Source of the DNA: Afipia sp. Root123D2
Lineage (GTDB): Bacteria > Pseudomonadota > Alphaproteobacteria > Rhizobiales > Xanthobacteraceae
Assembly: GCF_001425835.1 (NCBI RefSeq)
Contig: NZ_LMDP01000003.1
Location: 504,001 to 568,000, forward strand
DNA length: 64,000 nt
Direction: 5' to 3'
Of the stretch, positions 55,389-64,000 are shown piece by piece. A program made the translations under genes and the position numbers. Below the pieces are notes generated by a model, which worked only from the letters and a program-made list of their open reading frames with translations, had not been told where the DNA came from and searched no databases. The first letter of the stretch is position 1. Each line of letters begins with the position of its first letter.

Positions 55389-56465
55389 ATGCTTCCTGAA
55401 GCCAAACTCGATGTTCTGCTGGCCCGACACGCCGCGCTCGAAGCCGAACTGCTCGGCCAGGTCAATTCGGAAACCTATGTCCGCCTCACCCGCGAGCTGA
55501 GCGAACTCACGCCCGTGGTGGACGCCGTCAAGGCTTATCGCTCTGTCGTGACGGAGCTCGCCGATCTCGACGCCATGATCGCGGACGCAGCCACCGAACC
55601 TGACATGCGCGCGATGGCAGAAAGCGAGCGGCCCCAACTGGAAGCCAGGCGCACCGAGCTCGAGCAAACGATTCGTGTCGCGCTGTTGCCCAAGGACGCG
55701 ATGGACGAGCGCAGCGTGATGCTCGAAATCCGCGCCGGAACCGGCGGCGATGAAGCCTCGCTATTCGCCGGCGACCTGTTCCGGATGTACGAGCGCTTCG
55801 CCGCGTTGCAGGGCTGGAAGGTCGAGGTCGTCTCGGCGAGCGACGGCACCATGGGCGGCTACAAGGAAATCGTCGCCGACGTGCAGGGGCGCGGTGCGTT
55901 CGCCAAACTGAAATTCGAATCCGGTGTCCACCGCGTCCAGCGCGTGCCGGATACCGAAGCCTCCGGCCGCATTCACACCTCGGCGGCGACCGTCGCGGTG
56001 CTGCCGGAAGTCAAGGATGTCGATGTCGATATCAAGGATACCGATCTTCGCATCGAAACCATGCGCGCACAGGGCGCCGGCGGCCAGCACGTCAACAAGA
56101 CCGAGTCGGCGATCCGGATCACCCACATTCCAACCGGCATCGTGGTGATGATGCAGGACAGCCGTTCGCAGCATAAAAATCGCGCCAGCGCGATGAACAT
56201 CCTGCGCGCCCGCATCTACGACGCCGAACAGCAGCGGATCGATGCCGAGCGCTCTGCGGATCGCCGCGGTCAGGTTGGCTCGGGCGATCGTTCCGAACGA
56301 ATCCGGACCTACAACTTTCCGCAAGGGCGCGTGACCGATCACCGCATCAACCTCACGCTCTACAAGCTGCCTCAGGTGATCGCCGGCGAAGCGCTCGGCG
56401 AACTGGTCGAGGCGCTGACCACCGAACATCAGGCCGCACAACTCGCGGCGCAGGGCGGCGTGTGA
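55389..56465 (+). CDS. prfA: Peptide chain release factor 1
   Basis: The 358-residue protein contains the GGQ loop in [15 protein letters not shown] (Gln233 is the methylation site) and the stop-codon-reading region [16 protein letters not shown], with PDT in place of the PxT motif. RF1 recognises UAA and UAG. Its stop codon overlaps the start of prmC by 4 bp, so the release factor and the enzyme that modifies it are made together. Confidence 0.97.
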   Translation: MLPEAKLDVLLARHAALEAELLGQVNSETYVRLTRELSELTPVVDAVKAYRSVVTELADLDAMIADAATEPDMRAMAESERPQLEARRTELEQTIRVALLPKDAMDERSVMLEIRAGTGGDEASLFAGDLFRMYERFAALQGWKVEVVSASDGTMGGYKEIVADVQGRGAFAKLKFESGVHRVQRVPDTEASGRIHTSAATVAVLPEVKDVDVDIKDTDLRIETMRAQGAGGQHVNKTESAIRITHIPTGIVVMMQDSRSQHKNRASAMNILRARIYDAEQQRIDAERSADRRGQVGSGDRSERIRTYNFPQGRVTDHRINLTLYKLPQVIAGEALGELVEALTTEHQAAQLAAQGGV

Positions 56466-57349
56466 GCGCCCTCCCCGCGCTTGGCGGCGTGAGCGTCGAC
56501 GCGGCGCGGCGCGCGCTCGCAGCAACATTCAAGACGCACGCCATCGACAATCCCGAGCTGGATGCACGGCTGCTGCTCGGCGCAGCGCTCGATCTCGATC
56601 TGACCGGATTGATCACCGCCGCCAACCAGACGCTGACCGCGGAGCAGGCGCAGCGCATTGATGAATGGGTCGCGCGCCGCGCGGCGGGCGAGCCGGTGGC
56701 GCGCATTCTCGGCCACAAGGAATTCTGGAGCCTGTCTTTCGAATTGTCGCCGGCGACACTGGTCCCGCGTCCCGATACCGAAACCGCGGTCCAGACCGCG
56801 CTCGACATCCTGCGCGATAGCGGCCTTTCGGGCGAACCAATTCGCATCGCCGATATCGGCACCGGCACCGGCGCAATCCTGCTCGCGCTGCTATCGGAGC
56901 TGCCGAAGGCGACGGGTCTTGGCACCGACATCAGCCGCGAGGCGCTCGAGACCGCGACGCGCAATGCGCAGCGCCTCGGCCTCGCCGATCGCGCAGTCTT
57001 TGTCGAAAGCGATTATGCAGCGGCGCTGACCGGCCCGTTCGATCTGATGATCTCGAACCCGCCCTATATCCGGTCGCGCGATATTGAGGGGCTGCCGCTT
57101 GATGTTCGCGCCCACGATCCCCATTTAGCCCTTGATGGCGGCGACGATGGCCTTGAGGCCTATCGCGTGATCGCACCGCAAGCCGCCGCCTTGCTGGACC
57201 GAGGTGCGGCATTGGTTCTCGAAATCGGACAAGGTCAGACGGGCGATGTCGCCCGGATTCTGATGTCAGCGGGGTTAACGCTGCACGGCCCGCCCAGGAC
57301 CGATCTGGGGGGCATTCAAAGGGTCATCACGGCCCGGAAAACCGCCTGA
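56462..57349 (+). CDS. prmC: Peptide chain release factor N5-glutamine methyltransferase
   Basis: The 295-residue protein starts at GTG 56462 (GTGA overlap with the prfA stop). It has an N-terminal helical domain ([14 protein letters not shown]), the SAM motif [13 protein letters not shown] and the substrate-glutamine motif NPPYI. PrmC methylates the GGQ glutamine of RF1 and RF2. An unusually long 482-bp gap follows before the DUF4167 gene. Confidence 0.96.
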   Translation: MSALPALGGVSVDAARRALAATFKTHAIDNPELDARLLLGAALDLDLTGLITAANQTLTAEQAQRIDEWVARRAAGEPVARILGHKEFWSLSFELSPATLVPRPDTETAVQTALDILRDSGLSGEPIRIADIGTGTGAILLALLSELPKATGLGTDISREALETATRNAQRLGLADRAVFVESDYAAALTGPFDLMISNPPYIRSRDIEGLPLDVRAHDPHLALDGGDDGLEAYRVIAPQAAALLDRGAALVLEIGQGQTGDVARILMSAGLTLHGPPRTDLGGIQRVITARKTA

Positions 57350-57831
57350 CTAGCTGGTCTGACAAGCGAAAAAACCTCTTGGAATATCGCTCCGGAGCGA
57401 TTAGGTTCCGGCCACAACATCGGTTCAGGGCCATTGGCTACCGTCACGGACGACGGCGAAAGTCAGACCTCTCCAGAGACAATTCTCAGAGATGGGGCGC
57501 CCGCCGAGTGAAAGGTTCCTGAAAGGCGGATGTTTTCGAGCGTGTCGTCGGCTGAGGCCACGCTGCTTGGAACCGCAAAGCGAACGAAAGCCTGATTTTG
57601 CACTCGAACACTCAACGATGAAAACTCACGCTTGTGCAGACAGGCTGATTTGATCAGCCCGGGGAACCAGTTGTTGTCCCATGGGCACTCGGGGAACGCG
57701 TCTTTGCTGAACGCGAACGACAAGCTTTATTCGACGTTGAACGGCGTTGTGCCTTGCGCGCAAGCGCGCGGCATCGCGCGGAATGATCTTCAAGCGACCA
57801 CCACCATGCAGGACTGGTACAAAGGCACGAT
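57350..57831 (+). other. Long leader/intergenic region with palindromes before the DUF4167 gene
   Basis: No convincing gene was found. A possible promoter is TTGGAA (57379-57384), 17 bp, TAGGTT (57402-57407). It spans a perfect 16-bp palindrome ATCGCTCCGGAGCGAT (57386-57401). Further inverted repeats are GGCTGAT-TTG-ATCAGCC (57643-57659) and CTTGCGCGCAAG (57753-57764). The region could be a structured 5' leader or a small RNA gene. None of these roles is shown. Confidence 0.45.
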
Positions 57832-58545
57832 ATGAGAAACGGGCAGAACAACAAGCGCATGCGTAGCCGCAACAACAATACCAGTGGCGGCGGCGGAGGC
57901 CACAACAATAACAGGCGTGGCCAGAACCCGATGACCCGGGTTTACGAATCCAACGGACCCGACATCAAGATTCGTGGCACCGCCTCGCATGTCGCAGAGA
58001 AATACGTTCAACTCGCTCGCGATGCGCGCAGCTCCGGCGATCCCGTTGCCGCCGAGAATTACTACCAGCACGCCGAGCATTATTTCCGGCTGATTGCCGC
58101 CGCGCAGGAACAGTTTCGCCAGAGCCAGCCTCAGCCGCAGCTGCGCTCCGAAAGCGATATTTCAGACGAAGGCGGCGACGACAGCGAAAGCTATTCGAAC
58201 TTCGGCGCCGAGCCGGGCTTTGTGCCCCAGCCCCACCAGCCTCAACCCCAAGCCCAGCCCTACCCCCGCGAACAGCAGCAGCCACAGCTTCGCGAGCAAC
58301 GCGAAAGCCGCTCGCAGCAGCCTCCGGCACAGGCTGGCGACAACGTTGACCGGTTGCCTTCGTTCATCACCGGCGGCGCGCAGCCGCAGCCTGCTGGCAG
58401 CAGCACAGAGGCGAACGGCAATGGTGAAGGCGGCGGCCGTTTCGGCCATCGCCGCCGCCGTCGTCCGCGCCCCGAAGGCTCGTTCGCACAAGGCACGCAA
58501 GACCAGCCAGCCGCCAGCGACGACGCCAACCGAGGCAACGAATAA
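57832..58545 (+). CDS. DUF4167 domain protein, Asn/Arg/Gln-rich
   Basis: The 237-residue protein has a basic, low-complexity N-terminus (MRNGQNNKRMRSRNNNTSGG, then GGGHNNNRRGQNP). A helical DUF4167 core of about 65 residues follows: VYESNGPDIKIRGTASHVAEKY, then YVQLARDARSSGDPVAAENYYQHAEHYFR, which resembles a TPR-like helix pair. The rest is Gln/Pro-rich (PQPQLRSESD and PHQPQPQAQP) and ends with an Arg-rich GHRRRRRPRPEG. This composition suggests RNA binding, possibly with condensate-like behaviour. No function is established. Confidence 0.85.
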   Translation: MRNGQNNKRMRSRNNNTSGGGGGHNNNRRGQNPMTRVYESNGPDIKIRGTASHVAEKYVQLARDARSSGDPVAAENYYQHAEHYFRLIAAAQEQFRQSQPQPQLRSESDISDEGGDDSESYSNFGAEPGFVPQPHQPQPQAQPYPREQQQPQLREQRESRSQQPPAQAGDNVDRLPSFITGGAQPQPAGSSTEANGNGEGGGRFGHRRRRRPRPEGSFAQGTQDQPAASDDANRGNE

Positions 58546-58566
58546 GATCAATCGGCGTATCCAGCT

Positions 58567-59334
58567 TCAGCTTCGGTCCTGAATGACGTGTCGCGGCGGC
58601 TGATCCCGCCGCGATGTCGACGGCACCAGCACGGGCATTGCAGGAATGAGGCGGGTGCGCTCGCGATGTGCGGGAATCGCGCGATAGACCTGCTTCGACG
58701 CCTCGACGATGTGCACACCGGCGAACGGCATCGACAGCGCCGCGCCGATTCGCTCCCACGCCATCGCGGAACGCAGAAACCAGCCATTCGCAAGCGGCGG
58801 CACAAACAGGGCTTCCCCCCATGCCGTCGGCGTGAACCAGGTCTGCCGCAGCAACTGCGTAATCTGTAGCCGTGAATAAGGCCGGCCGTGGCCGAACGGC
58901 GTGCTGTCAGTCCGCGTCCAGACGCCGCGGCGATTAGGGATGATCGCCATCATTCGTCCGGTCGGCGCCAGCACCCGCCAGACTTCGCGCAGCAATCCTT
59001 CCGGGTCGTCCGACATCTCCAGCGCATGCACCAGCAGGATGCGGTCGACCGCCGCATCGGGCAGCGGGAGCGAAAATTCATCGACCAGCGTCGCCAGTGT
59101 CGGCCGTGCCGTCGGCCATTTCAGCACACCCTGCGCCGCCGGCATCATCGCGATACAGCGTTCGGAATCCTCGCGGAACAGTCCGAGATATGGCGTTGGA
59201 TAGCCGAGGCCGAGAACCCGCATGCCTTCGGCATGCGGCCAGCGCGCATGGATGCCGCGATTGATGAGGCGCCGCGCCACGATGCCGATGCGCTGGGAAT
59301 AGAAATTGCGAAGGTCGATTACATCGATTGTCAT
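58567..59334 (-). CDS. Class I SAM-dependent methyltransferase
   Basis: The 255-residue protein starts MTIDVIDLRNFYSQRIGIVARR. The methyltransferase core has MRVLGLGYPTPYLGLF for motif I, LPLPDAAVDRILLVHALEMSDD and RVLAPTGRMMAIIPNRRGVW for later motifs. The N-terminal phrase DVIDLRNFYSQRIG is typical of a rhizobial family next to gloB, whose substrate is unknown. It is divergent from gloB and converges with the DUF4167 gene at 21 bp. Confidence 0.85.
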   Translation of the reverse strand: MTIDVIDLRNFYSQRIGIVARRLINRGIHARWPHAEGMRVLGLGYPTPYLGLFREDSERCIAMMPAAQGVLKWPTARPTLATLVDEFSLPLPDAAVDRILLVHALEMSDDPEGLLREVWRVLAPTGRMMAIIPNRRGVWTRTDSTPFGHGRPYSRLQITQLLRQTWFTPTAWGEALFVPPLANGWFLRSAMAWERIGAALSMPFAGVHIVEASKQVYRAIPAHRERTRLIPAMPVLVPSTSRRDQPPRHVIQDRS

Positions 59335-59481
59335 CGCGGCAAGCTACCACGGCGGCGACGCCAGCGCAGCCCGCGGCGTCAAACATCGTGACGCGATTGC
59401 TAAGATCCGGCGTCAACGCGGACTTTCACCCGATTGCGACACCGTGCTAGCATCGAGGTACATCTCAACATCGGAGATATC

Positions 59482-60249
59482 ATGGCTGCCGAGATTCGAC
59501 TGTTTCCATGCCTGTCCGATAACTTCGGTTATCTGATCCACGATCCCATGACCAAGGCGACGGCGTCCATCGACGCGCCCGAGGCCGGACCGATCGTCAA
59601 GGCGTTGCAGCGCGAAGGCTGGACGCTGACCGACATTCTCGTCACCCATCATCACGAGGATCACGTCGGCGGCATTGCCGAACTCAAGGCCAAGTACAAT
59701 TGCCGGGTGATTGCGCCTCACGACAAGGGGGCCGAGATTCATCAGGTCGACGAGCGCGTCAAGGAAGGCGACACCGTCAAGGTCGGGAATCTCACCGCGC
59801 GCGTGCTGGAAACACCAGGCCATACACTCGACCACATCAGCTACATGTTCGACCATGAACACGCGCTGTTCTGCGCCGATACGCTGTTTTCGATCGGCTG
59901 CGGCCGCGTCTTTGAGGGCACCTATCCGATGATGTGGGACTCGCTGCTGAAACTGCGTGCCCTGCCGAACAATACACGGGTCTATTGCGGCCACGAATAC
60001 ACGGCATCCAACGTCAAGTTCGCCCTTGGAATCGAGCCCAACAATCCGGCCCTGAAAGCCCGCGCCGAGGAAGTCGCCCAATTGCGGGCTGCCAACAAGC
60101 CGACGGTGCCGACACTGATCCGCGACGAGAAGGAAGCCAACGTGTTTCTGCGCGCCGACGTCCCGACAGTCGCCGCCGCGCTCGGCATGACCGGCAAGAG
60201 TCCCTCCGACGTGTTCGGCGAATTGCGCGAGCGCAAGAACAAGGGATGA
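59482..60249 (+). CDS. gloB: Hydroxyacylglutathione hydrolase (glyoxalase II)
   Basis: From ATG 59482, with GGAG 6 bp before it, the 255-residue protein has the metallo-beta-lactamase motif THHHEDHVGG (from residue 55) and further ligands in TPGHTLDHI, FCADTLF and YCGHEYT. It hydrolyses S-D-lactoylglutathione to D-lactate and glutathione, the second step of methylglyoxal removal. The next gene overlaps it by 4 bp. Confidence 0.95.
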   Translation: MAAEIRLFPCLSDNFGYLIHDPMTKATASIDAPEAGPIVKALQREGWTLTDILVTHHHEDHVGGIAELKAKYNCRVIAPHDKGAEIHQVDERVKEGDTVKVGNLTARVLETPGHTLDHISYMFDHEHALFCADTLFSIGCGRVFEGTYPMMWDSLLKLRALPNNTRVYCGHEYTASNVKFALGIEPNNPALKARAEEVAQLRAANKPTVPTLIRDEKEANVFLRADVPTVAAALGMTGKSPSDVFGELRERKNKG

Positions 60250-60677
60250 CGGACACGCCGTCTCTGACCGCGGCGCAGGTCATCGCACAGCTCGATCTCA
60301 AGCCTCATCCCGAGGGCGGGCATTATCGCGAAACATTTCGCGACGCCCGTCTCATCGACGGCCGCGCCGCCTCGACGACGATCTATTTTCTGCTGGCGCG
60401 CGGCGAGCGCTCGCACTGGCATCGCATCGACGCCGTCGAGATCTGGCACTATTACGCAGGGCATCCACTGGTGCTGCAGATCGCCGACGACAGCGGCCGG
60501 CGCGAGGTGCGCCTCGGCCCCGATCTCGCTGCCGGTCAACAGCCGCAAGCCATCGTGCCCGCCCATGCGTGGCAGGCTGCGGAAACGACCGGCGACTGGA
60601 CGCTGGTGGGCTGCACCGTCGCGCCCGGCTTCGAGTTCACGCACTTCGAGCTTGCTGCGCCGAGATGGTCACCATAG
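60246..60677 (+). CDS. Cupin domain protein, DUF985 family
   Basis: The 143-residue protein starts at ATG 60246, overlapping the gloB stop (ATGA). It begins ITAAQ-type helix LTAAQVIAQLDLKPHPEGG, then HYRETFRD, and has cupin motifs SHWHRIDAVEIWHYYAG and VPAHAWQAAETTGDWTLVGCTVAPGFEF. DUF985 cupins have unknown enzymatic function. Coupling to gloB suggests a role in the same stress or detoxification transcript. Confidence 0.9.
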   Translation: MTDTPSLTAAQVIAQLDLKPHPEGGHYRETFRDARLIDGRAASTTIYFLLARGERSHWHRIDAVEIWHYYAGHPLVLQIADDSGRREVRLGPDLAAGQQPQAIVPAHAWQAAETTGDWTLVGCTVAPGFEFTHFELAAPRWSP

Positions 60678-60741
60678 CGCTAAGGCTTCGTGAAATTCGT
60701 TGCGAACCGGCACCCGCTTCGCCTGAAAGCGCTATCGACGC

Positions 60742-61619
60742 TCAGCGGCTACGCTTGGCAAACATGTCTTTTGCAGCGATCAGGCCGCCGCTCGCGATCA
60801 GCAGCGCGGCGAGCGCCAGCGTCGCGGTCGGTTGCGCGAATCCGCACACGATCAAGAACAACGTAGACAGCAGCGGCGTCGCGTAGGACGCAGCGCCCAG
60901 CACCCGGATGTCGCCGCGCTTCATGCCGATGTCCCAGGCATAGAACGCAAGGCCCACCGGACCAATGCCAAGCGCGACGATCGCACTCCATTGCAGCGCC
61001 GTTTCCGGCCACACCGTCGGCTCCACCGCAAGATGGATCGCCGCCGCGAGTCCCGCGGTGGCGAGACAGAAGCCGGCGACGGCATCGGTCGGCACCGCGG
61101 CAAGCTTGCGCGACATCACCGAGTATCCGGCCCAGACAAAGGCTGCGATGAACGCGGCAACGAAACCCGGAATGTGGGAAAGTTCGAACTGTCCGCCACT
61201 ATTGCCGGCAAACAGCAGCACGGTGCCGGCAAGGCCAAGCACTGCGCCGATGACATGATGTGCAGCAGCCGCTCGCCCGGCAGCAACGACGACAGCAGCA
61301 CGATCAGCAGCGGCCAGAGATAATTGACCACCCCGGCTTCGGCCGGTGGCGCCAGACGCAGCGCGATGAAAAACAGGGCGTGATAACCGAACAGCCCGCC
61401 GACGCCGACAAGCCACACCAGCGTCGGCTGGCGCAGTGCCCGCATCGCGCCGGGACGAAACAGCCACATGAGCGGGCCAATGCAGGCGCCGATCGCGAAC
61501 GTCATCGCCAGCAACTGAAAGGCCGGAACGCGACCGGTCGCGACCGTGAGGGCTGCAAGCAGCGACCACATCAGAATGGCGGTCGGACCGATGAGAGTAG
61601 CGGCGCGCGATTCGATCAT
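60742..61619 (-). pseudogene. DMT/EamA-family transporter gene with a one-base frameshift
   Basis: The N-terminal half (from ATG 61619, MIESRAATLIGPTAILMWSL) and the C-terminal half (ending 60742, GGLIAAKDMFAKRSR) of a ten-helix DMT transporter lie in two different - strand frames. The first frame is family-like up to LLPGERLL. The second becomes family-like from HHVIGAVLGLAGTVLLF. The switch is near 61255-61270 and is explained by one missing base. Restored, the gene would encode 292 residues, the normal EamA length. The region has no long homopolymer, so real gene decay is possible, but a sequencing error cannot be excluded. Confidence 0.82.
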
Positions 61620-61715
61620 CACACCGTCATGGCGAGCCTGCTCGCATCCGTCAACGGCCGCTCGTATGTAGGCGCACCGCATGCCGTGTCGGACACCCGG
61701 CATGCAGCGTCTGCA

Positions 61716-62441
61716 TCAGTGCAGGAATTGCCCGCCGTTGATGCTCAGCGTCGAACCGGTGATGAACGCGGAATCATCCGCAGCAAGGAAGACCACGCCC
61801 CGCGCGATCTCTTCCGGTTCGCCGAGCCGGTTGACTGGGATCAGCGGAATGACGTTTTTCTCCAGCACGTCCTTCGGCACTGCCTGAACCATCTCGGTAT
61901 TGATGTAGCCGGGGCAGATCGCGTTGACGGTGATGCCGCCGCGAGCATTCTCCAGCGCAAGCGCCTTGGTGAACCCGATGTCGCCGGCTTTCGCCGCCGA
62001 ATAATTCACCTGGCCGAACTGGCCCTTCTGACCGTTAATCGATGAAATGTTGATAATCCGGCCGAACTTGCGCGCGCGCATCCCTTCGATCACCTGCCGC
62101 GTCATGTTGAACAGTGAACCGAGATTGGTATTCATCACGGCATTCCACTGATCGAGCGACATCTTGTGAAACGGTACGTCACGGGTGATGCCGGCATTGT
62201 TGACCAGGACATCGATCGGTCCGAGATCAGCCTCGACCTTCTTGACACCCTCGACACAGGCGTCGAAAGCGCCGACATCCCATTTGTAAACCGGAATGCC
62301 GGTCTCCGCCTTGAACTTCGCAGCGGCTTCGTCGTTGCCCGCATAGCTCGCCGCGACGTTGTAGCCTGCCGCTTTCAGAGCCTTGCTGATTGCCGCGCCG
62401 ATGCCGCGCGTGCCGCCCGTAACCAATGCCACCCGTGCCAT
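61716..62441 (-). CDS. phaB: Acetoacetyl-CoA reductase
   Basis: The 241-residue SDR enzyme starts at ATG 62441 (MARVALVTGGTRGIGAAISK) with NADPH motif TGGTRGIG. The catalytic Ser is in NISSINGQ, the Tyr and Lys in YSAAKAG, and the structural NNAGITRD segment is present. It reduces acetoacetyl-CoA to R-3-hydroxybutyryl-CoA for poly-3-hydroxybutyrate. It lies 154 bp after phaA on the same strand; the gap contains a hairpin. Confidence 0.96.
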   Translation of the reverse strand: MARVALVTGGTRGIGAAISKALKAAGYNVAASYAGNDEAAAKFKAETGIPVYKWDVGAFDACVEGVKKVEADLGPIDVLVNNAGITRDVPFHKMSLDQWNAVMNTNLGSLFNMTRQVIEGMRARKFGRIINISSINGQKGQFGQVNYSAAKAGDIGFTKALALENARGGITVNAICPGYINTEMVQAVPKDVLEKNVIPLIPVNRLGEPEEIARGVVFLAADDSAFITGSTLSINGGQFLH

Positions 62442-62514
62442 GATAAATTCTCCTCCAAAACAATATCGTTTTGGAAGAGAAGTATTTCGAGCAAATTTGC
62501 CGACGGCAAGAAGA

Positions 62515-62539
62515 AATGCCCGGCAAGCTGCCGGGCATT
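62515..62539 (-). promoter_or_regulatory. Hairpin between phaA and phaB
   Basis: A 10-bp perfect inverted repeat AATGCCCGGC / GCCGGGCATT with a 5-nt loop lies in the phaA-phaB gap. No T-run follows on the - strand, so it is not a standard terminator; it may be a message-stabilising or attenuating structure. Confidence 0.6.
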
Positions 62540-62595
62540 CTGTATTTGTATTGTGCAGTGCGCTGCGGTTACGCGTCTGCCAATTGTAAAACTGT

Positions 62596-63777
62596 CTATC
62601 GTTCGACGCAGAGCGCGATGCCCATGCCGCCACCGATACAAAGTGTCGCAAGGCCCTTCTTGGCGTCACGCTTCTGCATTTCATGAAGCAGCGTCACCAG
62701 CACGCGTGCACCCGACGCACCGATCGGGTGGCCGATGGCGATAGCGCCGCCATTGACGTTGACCTTCGCAGGATCCCAGCCGATCTCCTTGTTGACGGCG
62801 GAAGCCTGCGCGGCAAACGCCTCGTTGGCTTCGATCAGATCGAGATCGCCTGGCTTCCAGCCCGCCTTCTTCAACGCCGCACGCGATGCCGGAATGGGAC
62901 CAGTGCCCATGATCGACGGATCGACACCGGCCTGGGCCCACGACACGATCCGCGCAAGCGGCGTCTTGCCTTCCTTGGCCGCCTGCTTCGCGGTCATCAG
63001 CACCAGCGCAGCAGCACCGTCATTGATGGTGGACGCGTTGCCGGCAGTCACGGTGCCTTCCTTCTCGAAAGCAGGCCGCAACTTGGCCATTGCGTCAACC
63101 GACGCGCCGTGGCGAGGACCTTCATCGGCGTCAACGACGACCTCGCCCTTGCGGGTCTTGACCGTGAACGGCACGATCTCGTCCTTGAACTTTCCGGCCT
63201 TCTGCGCCGCTTCCGCTTTGTTCTGCGACTTGACCGCGAACTCGTCTTGCTGCTGACGCGTGATCTGGAACTGACGCGCAACGTTCTCTGCGGTGTTGCC
63301 CATGTGGTAGCCGTTGAACGCATCCCACAGGCCGTCCTTGATCATGGTGTCGACCAGGTCGAAGGCGCCCATCTTCACGCCGCCGCGCAAATGCTGCGCA
63401 TGAGGCGCCATGCTCATGGATTCCTGGCCACCAGCGACAACGATCTCGGAATCGCCATTCATCAACGCCTGGTAGCCCAGCGCGACGGTGCGCAACCCGG
63501 AACCGCAAAGCTGGTTGATGCCCCATGCCGGGCTTTCCACCGGGATGCCGGCTTTCATGGCCGCCTGACGGGCCGGGTTCTGGCCCTGGGCGGCCGTGAG
63601 GATTTGGCCCATGATGATTTCGGACACGCGTGCCGGTTCGATGCCGGCACGTTCCAGCGCCGCCTTGATCGCAACAGCGCCGAGTTCATGGGCGGGTGTA
63701 TTTGCAAACGCACCATTGAACGAACCGACGGCGGTACGAGCGGCGCTGACGATGACGACATCGTCGGACATGGGCAT
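62596..63777 (-). CDS. phaA: Acetyl-CoA acetyltransferase (beta-ketothiolase)
   Basis: The 393-residue thiolase starts [20 protein letters not shown]; the second Met (63771) may also be used. The acyl-accepting Cys91 is in NQLCGSGLR, the catalytic His in [14 protein letters not shown], and the second Cys in [10 protein letters not shown]. It condenses two acetyl-CoA to acetoacetyl-CoA. With phaB it supplies monomers for polyhydroxybutyrate. The synthase gene phaC is not in the window. Confidence 0.97.
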   Translation of the reverse strand: MPMSDDVVIVSAARTAVGSFNGAFANTPAHELGAVAIKAALERAGIEPARVSEIIMGQILTAAQGQNPARQAAMKAGIPVESPAWGINQLCGSGLRTVALGYQALMNGDSEIVVAGGQESMSMAPHAQHLRGGVKMGAFDLVDTMIKDGLWDAFNGYHMGNTAENVARQFQITRQQQDEFAVKSQNKAEAAQKAGKFKDEIVPFTVKTRKGEVVVDADEGPRHGASVDAMAKLRPAFEKEGTVTAGNASTINDGAAALVLMTAKQAAKEGKTPLARIVSWAQAGVDPSIMGTGPIPASRAALKKAGWKPGDLDLIEANEAFAAQASAVNKEIGWDPAKVNVNGGAIAIGHPIGASGARVLVTLLHEMQKRDAKKGLATLCIGGGMGIALCVER

Positions 63778-63981
63778 CTCCTGGTCTTTAAAGGCTAAGG
63801 CCGCCCGCCGGGATAGCGGGGCCTGTGCACTGCACTATCCTGTTAACCTCAGCCTTGCGTGTCAACCAAACTTCCTGTCCAGCGCCGAAACGGCTGATCT
63901 TGCAGTGACCGGGATACCGCCCCATGTTAACCGTGCCGCACAAAACGGTAGCCGAGCCGAACCTAAAATGCTTAGTTTGTG

Positions 63982-64000
63982 CAATGCGTTGTTTGCATTG
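63982..64000. promoter_or_regulatory. Candidate operator upstream of phaA
   Basis: A perfect inverted repeat CAATGC-N7-GCATTG ends exactly at the window edge, 205 bp upstream of the phaA start. TGC-rich words of this kind are bound by PhaR in alphaproteobacteria, and phaR is often divergent from phaAB in this group, so it may lie just beyond the window. The rest of 63778-64000 shows no gene. Confidence 0.4.

Noticed and set aside
1-64000. CRISPR arrays, tRNA or rRNA genes, insertion sequences, prophage and integron parts
   Set aside because: I read the intergenic gaps for direct repeats, cloverleaf folds and transposase or integrase domains and found none. XerD is the only recombinase, and it sits in a housekeeping context.

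Overview
The window is high-GC bacterial DNA, densely packed with genes. It looks like a chromosomal segment of an alphaproteobacterium of the Bradyrhizobium/Rhodopseudomonas/Afipia/Nitrobacter group. The basis is protein-level recognition plus context: CobS and CobT, a Lys/Ala-rich CarD protein, a Suv3-like helicase, a DUF4167 protein, a tripartite tricarboxylate (Tct) transporter, PHB genes, and intergenic palindromes of kinds common in that group. I see no tRNA, rRNA, CRISPR array, prophage or insertion sequence. Most of the window is core genome with some catabolic accessory genes.

Layout. 1-7949: acyl-CoA catabolism, with two acyl-CoA dehydrogenases (the first cut by the window edge) and a crotonase on +, facing a - strand set made of a Liv-type binding protein, a crotonase, a VOC protein and an NDP-forming acyl-CoA synthetase. 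8179-12758 (+): a sugar-acid type dehydrogenase overlapping a flavin monooxygenase, then a secreted nuclease-like protein (3' end apparently frameshifted) and an M48-LysM lipoprotein. 12853-19348 (-): CarD, ferredoxin FdxA, an S4 RNA-binding protein, a 1119-residue helicase and a DUF3108 protein. 19725: rpmB with its own promoter and terminator. 20172-23320 (-): tctCBA. 23548-28680 (-): a phytase-like esterase, cobT, cobS and a J-domain protein; bolA follows on +. 29170-32247 (-): a CNNM/CorC protein, aroB and aroK. 32438-36408 (+): a 48-residue membrane protein coupled to xerD, then accA and an L,D-transpeptidase lipoprotein. 36509-39000 (+): an MBOAT acyltransferase and a membrane-anchored SGNH-like protein. 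39033-41870 (-): secA. 42212-44938 (+): a parvulin, argJ and mutT. 45021-50690: a methyltransferase, comF, grxC, a nitrilase-family amidase, DUF1178, an EamA transporter, ubiG and a PH-domain protein. 50839-58545 (+): lysC, marC, ptsP, prfA-prmC and a DUF4167 gene behind a 482-bp leader with several palindromes. 58567-63777: a methyltransferase, gloB-cupin, a frameshifted DMT transporter, phaB and phaA.

Functional couplings visible in the sequence: prfA-prmC (release factor and the methylase of its GGQ glutamine, 4-bp overlap), aroK-aroB (4-bp overlap), argJ-mutT (1-bp overlap), grxC-amidase-DUF1178 (two 4-bp overlaps), gloB-cupin (4-bp overlap), cobT-esterase (4-bp gap) and phaA-phaB. Good sigma70-like promoters with 17-bp spacing can be read before rpmB, secA, lysC, ptsP and the L,D-transpeptidase gene.

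No clearly new defence or mobile system was found. The items most worth a second look are two single-base frameshifts, the 48-residue protein coupled to xerD, the MBOAT/SGNH pair, the structured leader before the DUF4167 gene, the histone-H1-like tail on CarD, and candidate operators upstream of tctC and phaA.
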